Source: an uncultured Prevotella sp.
GTDB lineage: Bacteria; Bacteroidota; Bacteroidia; Bacteroidales; Bacteroidaceae
Assembly: GCA_900769055.1 (NCBI GenBank)
Contig: CAAGFF010000218.1
Span: 1 to 11,881, forward strand
Length of the DNA: 11,881 nt
Direction: 5' to 3'
The translations under genes and the position numbers were made by a program. This document shows, in pieces, positions 1 to 6,113 of the stretch. The notes below the pieces were generated by a model that was given only the letters and a program-made list of their open reading frames with translations, had not been told where the DNA came from and did not search any database. The stretch's first letter is position 1. Each line of letters begins with the position of its first letter.

Positions 1-1051
1 CACGGAGCATACACTTCTGTGCAGAACGTGAGCCGATGACGTAGGCTCCGATGCGGTTGATTGAGCCGTCGAAGAAGTCAAGACCATAATGAACGCGGTC
101 GAGAGCGCCTGCACGTACTATCTCGAAGAACAGCTCCTGAGTAGGATCGTCCATGATGGTTACATGGTCTGAGTCCCAACGAACAGGACGGCTGACGTGC
201 AGCATAAGTTCTTTGAGGAAAGGCAGCACGGCAGATACCTTGTCTGCAGCCGACTCTGTGGGATGATAGTGACCAGTATCAATGGTCAGTATCTTGTCGT
301 TCTGTGCGGCATAAGCGGTATAGAAGTCGTGTGAGCCAACGGTAAACGACTCAAGGCCGATGCCGAACACCTTACCCTCGATGCAGTCTTTCATCATTGG
401 CTGCTCCTTTGCGAAGACCTCGTCGAGCGACTTCTTAAGTGTATTGCGGTAAAGGGCGTGGTTTACGGAAACGTCCTTGCATCCGTCGTGAACCCATAGG
501 TTCATGATACATGGGTCGCCCTGTGCCTCACCCATGGCATTGGCAATGTCACGGCAACGCTTGGTGTGCTCTACCCAGAACTGGCGTATTCCCTCGTCAG
601 GGTTGGCAAGCGTGAGGTTTCCTGACTTGGGATGAGAGAAGCTGGATGAGTTGAAGTCGAGCATGGTGTTGTTGTCCTTAGCCCAGTCTATCCATGACTG
701 GAAATGCTCTACTGTAACCTCGTCACGGTCAACAACCTTACCCTTGAAGTCACCGTAGATTTCGTGGAGGTTCAGACGGTGATTACCTGGGATAAGACTC
801 TTGGCCTTCAGGATGTCCTGACGCAGTTCGTCGATATTGCGCGCTGCACCGGGGAAGTCACCAGTAGACTGAATACCACCCGACATTGCACCTGCCTGTA
901 CCTCGAAGCCCTTAACGTCGTCTGCCTGCCAGCAGTGGAGCGAGAGGTGGAAGTCCTGCATCTGTTTCAATACTTTCTCTGTGTCAACGCCAATAGCAGC
1001 GTAACGTTCCTTGGCAATTTCGTATGCCTTTGTAACAAGTTCTGTTTTCAT
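1..1051 (-). CDS. rhaA: L-rhamnose isomerase, C-terminus cut off by the window edge
   Basis: Converts L-rhamnose to L-rhamnulose, the first step of cytoplasmic rhamnose catabolism (EC 5.3.1.14). I translated it by hand from ATG at 1051: 350 residues are visible (MKTELVTKAYEIAK...) and no stop appears before the left edge. The family is usually about 415-420 residues, so roughly the last 70 are missing. The metal and catalytic signature is complete in the visible part: E234 (GLES), D258 and H261 (TIDTGHYHP), H285 (MLHVSRP), D293 and D295 (RWDSDH) and D325 (HYGLDFFD). The order and spacing fit the two-metal site known from E. coli RhaA. The early SLHCWQADDV stretch is also typical. It follows rhaB on the same strand after a 123-base gap holding a GTAGGT/ACCTAC repeat and an AT-rich leader, with no clear promoter, so cotranscription with rhaB is likely. 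Bacteroides literature sometimes calls this gene rhaI. Confidence 0.96.
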   Translation of the reverse strand, partial: MKTELVTKAYEIAKERYAAIGVDTEKVLKQMQDFHLSLHCWQADDVKGFEVQAGAMSGGIQSTGDFPGAARNIDELRQDILKAKSLIPGNHRLNLHEIYGDFKGKVVDRDEVTVEHFQSWIDWAKDNNTMLDFNSSSFSHPKSGNLTLANPDEGIRQFWVEHTKRCRDIANAMGEAQGDPCIMNLWVHDGCKDVSVNHALYRNTLKKSLDEVFAKEQPMMKDCIEGKVFGIGLESFTVGSHDFYTAYAAQNDKILTIDTGHYHPTESAADKVSAVLPFLKELMLHVSRPVRWDSDHVTIMDDPTQELFFEIVRAGALDRVHYGLDFFDGSINRIGAYVIGSRSAQKCMLR

Positions 1052-1095
1052 TGTTTTTTATTTTTATGGTTTGTTTTTTTTGATTTAATATTTTG

Positions 1096-1157
1096 GTAGG
1101 TGAAGAAGTGTTTTGTAGGTGATGTAGGTTCTTGTAGGTGTTGTAGGTTCTGTAGGT
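1096..1157. repeat. Tandem GTAGGT repeat between rhaB and rhaA
   Basis: Six copies of GTAGGT start at 1096, 1115, 1124, 1134, 1143 and 1152, so the last five are spaced 9-10 bases apart. The last unit and following bases (1151-1174) match 4304-4327 at 21 of 24 positions, showing that this is a second copy of the element found between nhaD and araC. On the rhaBA transcript it reads as ACCTAC repeats in the intercistronic leader upstream of rhaA. This copy lacks the inverted half present in the other, so it cannot form the long hairpin. Its function is unknown; it may be a dispersed intergenic repeat or an RNA processing or stability element. Confidence 0.75.
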
Positions 1158-1174
1158 AATTTCACCTCATAACC

Positions 1175-2653
1175 TTAACCCCTCACAACCTCAAGATACT
1201 TCTCGTATGCAGCATCCCACACATCCTTGTCCTGTGGCTCGAAGCGTTTGAGTTCAAGGCTGTCGGCAATGATTCGGCGCATTTCCCAGATGTCACCTAC
1301 CAGACCGGCTGCCTTAGCCTGCAACATGATATTGCCGATGGCTGTACCCTCCTGCGGTCCTGCAAGGACGGTTACACCGCATGAGTTTGCCGTAAACTGG
1401 TCGAGATACTCGTTCTTCGAGCCGCCACCGATGATATGAAGCACGTCGATATCGAAGTCAGCAAATTCCTTCAACCATGTGAACACCTGACGGTAACGAA
1501 GGGCCAAAGAGTCGAAGATGCAACGGCATGTCTGTGCATAGCCCTGAGGTACGGGCTGGTTGGTCTTCTCGCAATATGCGGTTATGGCATCTACCATTGA
1601 TGCCGGGTTTGCGAAGGCTGGGTCGTCGGGATTGATTAGGCTGCGGAAAGGCTCACACTCCATTGCCGCACTCTGCAGTTCAGCGTGTCCCAAGCCCTCG
1701 GCATCCTTCCATTCCTTGCGGCAACGCTCATATATCCACATGCCACAGATGTTCTTCAGGAAACGGGTCGTGCCCTCTATACCCCCCTCGTTCGTAAAGT
1801 TGAGGTCGAAGCTGCGGTCGTTGATGACGGCATCCTTGGTCTCTATTCCCATAAGGCTCCAAGTGCCGCTACTCAGATAGGCGAACTTCTCGTCTTTTGC
1901 CGGCACAGCCGCTACTGCACTTCCTGTATCATGGCCAGCAACGGCAATCACCGGTACAGCACCAAGTCCAGTCATCTTCTGCACCTCTTCCGTTATTGTA
2001 CCAATGACTGTAGCCGGATTAACCATCTCGCCAAACTGAGTGCGCTTCAGCCCTACGCTCTCCACGAGCTTGTTGTCGAGGTCTTTTGTCCTCGGGTCGA
2101 GCATCTGCGATGTAGATGCTATGGTATATTCGCACACAGCCTTTCCAGTGAGCATATAGCTCAGGGCATCTGGCACGAAGAGCACCTTGTCGGCATTGCG
2201 CAAGGCGGTGTTGCCAGCCTCATCCATGGCATAGAGCTGGAAGAGGGAGTTGAAATTCATGAACTGTATGCCCGTGATATTGTAGACCTCGTCTCTCGAT
2301 ACCTTTTTCTCGAAATACTCCTCCATCTTGCCCACGGTATGCGGGTCGCGATATGCGAGGGGATTGCGCAGTATGGCACCATCGCTGCCTACGCACACGA
2401 AATCGACACCCCAAGTGTCAATACCTATGCTCTGAATATCAATCTGCCTTTTGGCAACAAGCTTCAATCCCTTTATCACTTCATTATAAAGGGCGAAGAT
2501 GTCCCAATAGAAATGTCCTCCAGTCTCAATGAGGTTGTTGTCGAAGCGCGTAAGCTCTTCGAGTTCCATCTTTCCGTTCTCAATAGTTCCGATAATTGTT
2601 CTGCCGCTGGTAGCACCAAGGTCAACGGCAAAAAAGCGTTTAGGTTGTTCCAT
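1175..2653 (-). CDS. rhaB: Rhamnulokinase (L-rhamnulose kinase)
   Basis: Phosphorylates L-rhamnulose to L-rhamnulose 1-phosphate using ATP (EC 2.7.1.5), the second cytoplasmic step of rhamnose catabolism. It is a FGGY-family sugar kinase of 492 residues, normal for the family. Visible motifs: the N-terminal phosphate-binding DLGATSGR (residues 11-18), IGIDTWGVDF (77-86), the catalytic-base region AGHDTGSAV with D242, and the C-terminal nucleotide-binding HIIGGGSKN (406-414). The reading frame extends 14 codons further upstream to 2695, but that extension covers the -7 promoter box, and the protein family starts at MEQPKRFFAVDLG, so ATG at 2653 is chosen. It is the first gene of the rhaBA operon, behind a consensus Bacteroidetes promoter and a probable AraC-type activator site, and is divergent from nhaD. 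Other FGGY kinases (fuculokinase, xylulokinase) are less likely given the adjacent rhamnose isomerase. Confidence 0.96.
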   Translation of the reverse strand: MEQPKRFFAVDLGATSGRTIIGTIENGKMELEELTRFDNNLIETGGHFYWDIFALYNEVIKGLKLVAKRQIDIQSIGIDTWGVDFVCVGSDGAILRNPLAYRDPHTVGKMEEYFEKKVSRDEVYNITGIQFMNFNSLFQLYAMDEAGNTALRNADKVLFVPDALSYMLTGKAVCEYTIASTSQMLDPRTKDLDNKLVESVGLKRTQFGEMVNPATVIGTITEEVQKMTGLGAVPVIAVAGHDTGSAVAAVPAKDEKFAYLSSGTWSLMGIETKDAVINDRSFDLNFTNEGGIEGTTRFLKNICGMWIYERCRKEWKDAEGLGHAELQSAAMECEPFRSLINPDDPAFANPASMVDAITAYCEKTNQPVPQGYAQTCRCIFDSLALRYRQVFTWLKEFADFDIDVLHIIGGGSKNEYLDQFTANSCGVTVLAGPQEGTAIGNIMLQAKAAGLVGDIWEMRRIIADSLELKRFEPQDKDVWDAAYEKYLEVVRG

Positions 2654-2683
2654 ATTTAAGGATAGTTTGTTATATTCTGGTGG

Positions 2684-2713
2684 CAAAGTTAGCATATTTT
2701 TCTAACTATCCAA
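2684..2713 (-). promoter_or_regulatory. Bacteroidetes-type promoter of rhaBA
   Basis: On the minus strand, TTG (2713-2711), a 19-base spacer and TAACTTTG (2691-2684) match the Bacteroidetes primary-sigma pattern TTG/TTTG, about 19-21 bases, TAnnTTTG. Transcription would start near 2677-2680, leaving a leader of about 25 bases before ATG 2653. A small inverted repeat, AGTTAG (2687-2692) and CTAACT (2702-2707) with a 9-base spacer, overlaps the -7 box and could be a further protein site. The -33 box touches the direct-repeat operator upstream. Confidence 0.7.
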
Positions 2714-2747
2714 CATGATTATTTGATATTTGGACATGAAGTTTTGA
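2713..2747 (-). promoter_or_regulatory. Probable AraC/RhaS-type activator site upstream of rhaB
   Basis: Two copies of a bipartite half-site occur in direct orientation with a 21-base period. In the sense of rhaB transcription, TCAAAACTTCATGT (2747-2734) is followed by TCAAATAATCATGT (2726-2713). The conserved blocks TCAAA and TCATGT are identical in both, with a 3-base variable middle. AraC-family dimers typically bind two direct half-sites about 21 bases apart, each contacted at two blocks by the two helix-turn-helix motifs. The downstream half-site overlaps the -33 box, as expected for an activator touching sigma. The AraC-family gene at 4392-5261 is the obvious candidate binder. The repeat is seen in the sequence; the binding is inference. 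Confidence 0.6.
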
Positions 2748-2830
2748 GACAGCAGAGGTTTTTCTCTTCAATAGCATGACTGGCAGGAAGCAATGTTAAG
2801 AGGCAAATATTAAAAAAGATGAGAAATAAG

Positions 2831-2861
2831 TGTGAAGTATGAAAAAAATGATGTAAGTTTG
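2831..2861 (+). promoter_or_regulatory. Bacteroidetes-type promoter of nhaD
   Basis: TGTG (2831-2834, three of four bases of the TTTG -33 box), a 19-base spacer and a perfect TAnnTTTG -7 box (TAAGTTTG, 2854-2861). Transcription would start near 2866-2868, giving a leader of about 37 bases before ATG 2904. The promoter lies inside the upstream in-frame extension of the nhaD reading frame, which supports the downstream start. Confidence 0.6.
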
Positions 2862-2903
2862 CAAACAAAATCAAATCAAGACTCTAATTCAAGTTTAATT
2901 ATC

Positions 2904-4256
2904 ATGTCATCACTAACTATTGCCATCATTGTGGCTTTTGTCATTGGCTATTTCTTCATAGCCATAGAGAGTGTTACGAAAATCAACAAGGCAGCCATAG
3001 CGTTGCTTATGTTCGTTGTGTGCTGGACCTTGTTCATGATTGACCCAACGGGGCTTGTTGCAAGTCTGGCAGGTACCGACCATAGCGAGGTGGCCGGACA
3101 AGTAAGTAAAATCATCGAGGAACATCTTGGAGAGACAGGTACGACGCTCTTCTTCCTTATGGGAGCAATGACTATCGTTGAACTTGTAGACCAGAACGGA
3201 GGCTTCAACTTCGTCAAGGACACGTTGAAGACCAAGAGCAAGCGTTCGCTGCTATGGCGCATAGCCTTTATGACCTTTATCCTTAGTGCCATTCTGGACA
3301 ATCTCACTACCTCTATAGTAATGATTATGATACTGCGGAAGCTTGTAAAGGAGAAGAAAGACCGCATCATCTACGCCTCGCTCGTCATCATTGCCGCAAA
3401 CTCTGGTGGAGCCTTCTCGCCCATAGGTGACGTGACGACCATCATGCTGTGGAACAAGGGCGTTATAACGGCTGCCGGAGTGATAACGGAGATTTTCATA
3501 CCATCACTCATATCAATGGTAATCCCAGCCTACATACTGTCTCTAAACCTTAAGGGAGAGCTTGTAGTGCCAGTAAGCAAGAAGGTTTCAGGTGGCGAAG
3601 AGGACTACCTGACAGCCTCACAGCGCAAGGTGATATTCTGCCTTGGTGTTGGCGGTCTTATCTTCGTGCCAATCTTCAAGACCATCACCCACCTGCCTCC
3701 TTTCGTAGGCATATTGCTTGTCCTTGGCGTTCTGTGGACAGTTACGGAGACCATGTACCGCCATCTTGAGCACGATGACAGCGATGGTATGCAGAAGCGC
3801 GTGAGCCGTATGCTAACCCGTATCGATATGTCGACAATTCTTTTCTTCCTCGGAATTCTGATGGCAGTAGGCTGCTTGCAGACAATAGGTGTGCTGGCAC
3901 AACTTGGCGAGGGACTGAACATCTGGTTCAACGGCAACCACTACATCGTGACAGGCATCATTGGCGTATTGTCAAGCATCGTTGACAACGTGCCTCTTGT
4001 AGCAGGCTGCATGGGTATGTATCCCATTCAGGCAGCTGGCGATATGGCTGTTGACGGAGTATTCTGGCAGTTGCTTGCCTACTGTGCTGGAGTTGGCGGC
4101 TCAATGCTTATCATCGGTAGTGCCGCAGGCGTTGTCGTGATGGGACTTGAGAAGATTACCTTCGGATGGTACATGAAGAAGATTACCTGGGTGGCTTTCG
4201 TTGGCTATCTTGCCGGTATCGTCAGCTATTGGCTTCTGCGCAGTTTTGTGTTCTGA
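2904..4256 (+). CDS. nhaD: NhaD-type Na+/H+ antiporter
   Basis: Inner-membrane secondary transporter expected to expel Na+ (or Li+) in exchange for H+. It belongs to the NhaD group of the ion transporter superfamily and has 450 residues. Family hallmarks visible: the acidic membrane motif SAILDNLTTSIVMIMILRKL (128-147), the unwound-helix motif AANSGGAFSPIGDVTTIMLW (164-183) and its inverted-repeat counterpart SSIVDNVPLVAGCMGMY (357-373), each with Asp-Asn or Asn-Ser residues typical of ion-site helices. About 10-12 hydrophobic segments are evident, starting at residues 4-20. The frame also opens at GTG 2832, but the 24 added residues are Asn/Ser-rich, overlap the -7 box and precede the first hydrophobic helix, so ATG 2904 is preferred. 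It is divergent from rhaBA and convergent with araC. A link to rhamnose could be sodium cycling for Na+-coupled uptake, but that is only inferred from position. Confidence 0.92.
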   Translation: MSSLTIAIIVAFVIGYFFIAIESVTKINKAAIALLMFVVCWTLFMIDPTGLVASLAGTDHSEVAGQVSKIIEEHLGETGTTLFFLMGAMTIVELVDQNGGFNFVKDTLKTKSKRSLLWRIAFMTFILSAILDNLTTSIVMIMILRKLVKEKKDRIIYASLVIIAANSGGAFSPIGDVTTIMLWNKGVITAAGVITEIFIPSLISMVIPAYILSLNLKGELVVPVSKKVSGGEEDYLTASQRKVIFCLGVGGLIFVPIFKTITHLPPFVGILLVLGVLWTVTETMYRHLEHDDSDGMQKRVSRMLTRIDMSTILFFLGILMAVGCLQTIGVLAQLGEGLNIWFNGNHYIVTGIIGVLSSIVDNVPLVAGCMGMYPIQAAGDMAVDGVFWQLLAYCAGVGGSMLIIGSAAGVVVMGLEKITFGWYMKKITWVAFVGYLAGIVSYWLLRSFVF

Positions 4257-4286
4257 TTTCTTAGTAGACAAGATGATTTGAGTTTT

Positions 4287-4348
4287 GTAGGTTCTGTAGG
4301 TGTTGTAGGTAACTTCACCCCAAAACCTACAAAACCTACAGAACCTAC
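4287..4348. terminator. Long hairpin, possible two-way terminator of nhaD and araC
   Basis: The arms 4287-4310 and 4325-4348 are complementary at 23 of 24 positions (only 4302/4333 mismatched), around a 14-base loop. It sits 31 bases after the nhaD stop and 44 bases past the araC stop, so it could end or protect both transcripts. No T-run follows on either strand, so it is not a standard intrinsic terminator; 3'-end stabilisation is an alternative. Confidence 0.45.
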
Positions 4349-4385
4349 TAGACCTCAAGACCTCAAACCTGAAACCTCAAAACCT
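4287..4385. repeat. Palindromic GTAGGT/ACCTAC repeat element between nhaD and araC
   Basis: GTAGGT occurs at 4287, 4296 and 4305, then its complement ACCTAC at 4325, 4334 and 4343, all with a 9-base period. A decaying run of ACCTCAA-like units follows, with ACCT at 4352, 4360, 4367, 4374 and 4382. It fills most of the 135-base gap between the convergent stops of nhaD and araC. The stretch 4304-4327 is 21/24 identical to 1151-1174 in the rhaB-rhaA gap, so the two are copies of one family. Neither copy contains a visible gene. Confidence 0.75.
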
Positions 4386-4391
4386 AAATTT

Positions 4392-5261
4392 CTACAAATT
4401 CCTAAACTCGCTGGGTTTCTTTCCCGTTTTTATCTTGAACTTCGACGAGAAGTAGTCGGGCGACTCGAAGCATAGGCGGTAGGCAATCTCCTTAACGCTG
4501 AGGTTGGTTGTGGCCAGCAGTTCCTTTGCCCTCTGCAATCTGAGGTCTTGCTGGTAGAGTGCTGGCGAGATGCCCGTAAACTCCTTGAAGAGTTTGCGTA
4601 AGTTGCTGTAGCTCACACCAAGGTCTTCGGCTATCTGCTGTATGGTAAGGTTCTTCTCCAACGACTCCCTGATACGCAGTCGCGCAAGGTTTATCATGTC
4701 CACACGGTTATGGTCCTTGCTAAGCTCTATGCTCCTTTCCAAAGCGTACATCAGTCCCACAAGGTGGTTGACGATGCCCGCCAGTATCTGTTGCGAGTAT
4801 GGAGCCTCCTCCTGCGCCCGCTTGTATGCTTCCTCGTACAGTCGGATGACATCTGCACTGAAGCCCACATGATAGACAGGTTTAGCAGCCGAGAGGAAGC
4901 CCGCCCGCACCCTGTCATCGACGTTCTTGCCCTTGAAACCTATCCAATAGCTCTTCCATCCGCGGTTGTCAAGCGGATGGTAGGAATGCCACTCTCCTGG
5001 GAAGAGCAGGAACAGGTCGCCAGCCTTAAGTGGAACATTGGTCACATGATCAGAGCTGAACACTCCCTCGCCCTCTGTGATATATAGAAGCTGATACTCG
5101 TTGAGCACACGGCCCTTGCTCAAGTCGAAATAATATCCGTCCGCATGTCCACGGGTGGGGTAAGGGTCATCAGGGCCTATCTCCTCATAGCCGACAGTGC
5201 TCACGGTGAGCCCCCATTGTGCATCCTTGTTGTTAACAACCAGATATTTGCTTATTTGCAT
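4392..5261 (-). CDS. AraC-family transcription regulator, likely for rhamnose genes
   Basis: A 289-residue one-component regulator. Residues about 15-110 form a cupin-like sugar-sensing domain (LLYITEGEGVF at 58-68, PLKAGDLFLLFPGEWHSYHP at 77-96). The C-terminal 90 residues carry two helix-turn-helix motifs: LTIQQIAEDLGVSYSNLRKLF (205-225) and LSVKEIAYRLCFESPDYFSSKF (254-275), followed by the family ending TGKKPSEFR. Length and layout are normal for AraC/XylS proteins of the RhaR/RhaS kind. It starts at ATG 5261; no full consensus promoter is seen in the 44 bases behind the GNAT gene, so the two may be cotranscribed. It lies one gene away from rhaBA, whose promoter has a matching AraC-type direct repeat, making rhamnose-responsive activation the most economical role. 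Control of the pectin-type hydrolases to the right is an alternative. Confidence 0.88.
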   Translation of the reverse strand: MQISKYLVVNNKDAQWGLTVSTVGYEEIGPDDPYPTRGHADGYYFDLSKGRVLNEYQLLYITEGEGVFSSDHVTNVPLKAGDLFLLFPGEWHSYHPLDNRGWKSYWIGFKGKNVDDRVRAGFLSAAKPVYHVGFSADVIRLYEEAYKRAQEEAPYSQQILAGIVNHLVGLMYALERSIELSKDHNRVDMINLARLRIRESLEKNLTIQQIAEDLGVSYSNLRKLFKEFTGISPALYQQDLRLQRAKELLATTNLSVKEIAYRLCFESPDYFSSKFKIKTGKKPSEFRNL

Positions 5262-5305
5262 TGTTTTTAAGTATTTTGTTAAGGTTTAAGATTTCGTTCA
5301 GATAT

Positions 5306-5878
5306 TCACACTATCTTGTATTGCAGATGTTTCATGGGATGTCCTCCCCATGTGTTGTCATCCACATATTCGAAGCCATGCCTGAGATACAGTCTCTCTG
5401 CATCCGGATTTCCCTTGTCTACGAGCAGTCCCACGGCTGGGATGCCGAGCTGTCGGGCTTTCTGTTTCGTTGCGTCAAGCAGGCGGCCTGCTATACCTTG
5501 ACCACGATAACGGCTCTCTACTGCGATGCTGTCAATATAAAGCTCACCAGCCTGGGTCTCATCGGCCATTGACGAGAAGTCACGGTCGAAAGCCTTCTTG
5601 GCAGCCGACACGAATGCCTTGCGCAAGCGGTGCAAGTCCTTGCCATCGTAGCTGACGCACACTCCTGCCACCTCTCCATTGTCGTCAATGGCAACAATAG
5701 CGTTGACATAACTGTACTGGCTGTCATCAGACTCCACAAGGGCAGTCATGACAGCCTCAAAATCGGAGAGTGTATGATCAGGGCCGGCAAAGTATCGGCA
5801 ACAGTCGTAGTTCATGGCCTGCATGATAAGGCGTGCCACCGCGTTGGCGTGATTTTTGATAGCTTTAGTTATTACCAT
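5306..5878 (-). CDS. GNAT-family N-acetyltransferase
   Basis: Cytoplasmic acetyl-CoA-dependent acyltransferase of 190 residues; the acceptor cannot be told from sequence. The acetyl-CoA pyrophosphate-binding motif A is clear: LYIDSIAVESRYRGQGIAGR (113-132) with the R/Q-x-x-G-x-G/A core in YRGQGIAG. The C-terminal NPDAERLYLRHGFEYVD (157-173) is the usual motif B region. The frame extends 9 codons upstream to a TTG at 5905, but that TTG lies within the -7 promoter box, so ATG 5878 is used. Its stop is 44 bases before the araC start on the same strand, and it is divergent from the glycosidase operon. Its promoter is flanked by an inverted repeat, which suggests specific control. Small-molecule detoxification or protein acetylation are both possible. 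Confidence 0.88.
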   Translation of the reverse strand: MVITKAIKNHANAVARLIMQAMNYDCCRYFAGPDHTLSDFEAVMTALVESDDSQYSYVNAIVAIDDNGEVAGVCVSYDGKDLHRLRKAFVSAAKKAFDRDFSSMADETQAGELYIDSIAVESRYRGQGIAGRLLDATKQKARQLGIPAVGLLVDKGNPDAERLYLRHGFEYVDDNTWGGHPMKHLQYKIV

Positions 5879-5884
5879 TATGAT

Positions 5885-5937
5885 AGACTTGTTTATGTAA
5901 GGCAAAAATAATCAATAATCACGACATGAACAAGTCT
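5885..5937. repeat. Inverted repeat flanking the GNAT promoter, possible operator
   Basis: The arms AGACTTGTTTATG (5885-5897) and CATGAACAAGTCT (5925-5937) are complementary at 12 of 13 positions, with a 27-base spacer. One arm covers the -33 box of the GNAT promoter and the other the predicted start of transcription, with the -7 box in between. That arrangement fits a repressor site, though no binding protein is identified. Confidence 0.5.
5903..5933 (-). promoter_or_regulatory. Bacteroidetes-type promoter of the GNAT gene
   Basis: On the minus strand: TTG (5933-5931), 20-base spacer, TATTTTTG (5910-5903), a full match to TAnnTTTG. Transcription would start near 5896-5899, about 18-20 bases before ATG 5878. 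It probably also drives the downstream araC gene. Confidence 0.6.
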
Positions 5938-6113
5938 GTTAATCTTTTTTAGTAAAGCCTCTACTCTGCAAACGGCTACAAGTCATATGCTCCCTACAAT
6001 ATTTTTCAGTCAATTCCTATACCACTACGACTACATGCAGATAAAAAAACGACATGCCCATGTGTATTATTTGCATTCCTAACGTATTTAAATAAAAACA
6101 AAACACATAAACC
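5938..6113. other. AT-rich upstream region of the glycosidase operon
   Basis: Together with the GNAT promoter this makes a 235-base divergent intergenic region. No gene is visible. No perfect TAnnTTTG box precedes the glycosidase start; the nearest is TATTATTTG at 6065-6073, which has one base too many between TA and TTTG. A short perfect palindrome, ACATG-CC-CATGT (6052-6063), lies about 50 bases upstream of ATG 6114, and ACATGC also occurs at 6033-6038. These are candidate regulator sites at low confidence. Confidence 0.35.

Noticed and set aside
704..1099. A 131-codon open frame opposite the start of rhaA
   Set aside because: Overlaps the conserved N-terminus of the isomerase on the other strand and ends in a T-rich leader; codon shadow.
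1096..1157. The tandem GTAGGT array as a CRISPR
   Set aside because: Units are only about 9 bases with 3-base variable parts; no direct-repeat/spacer architecture and no cas genes.
1685..2659. A 324-codon open frame antisense to rhaB
   Set aside because: Lies entirely over a well-supported kinase gene; its translation shows no recognisable family and is a shadow of the coding strand.
2894..2907. A plus-strand stretch over the nhaD start resembles the rhaB half-site (11 of 14 bases match TCAAATAATCATGT)
   Set aside because: It is single, lacks a partner 21 bases away, has a broken TCAAA block and includes the start codon; AT-rich chance similarity is likelier.
6065..6073. TATTATTTG as a -7 box of the glycosidase operon
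   Set aside because: Has three instead of two bases between TA and TTTG, and no -33 box at the right distance.
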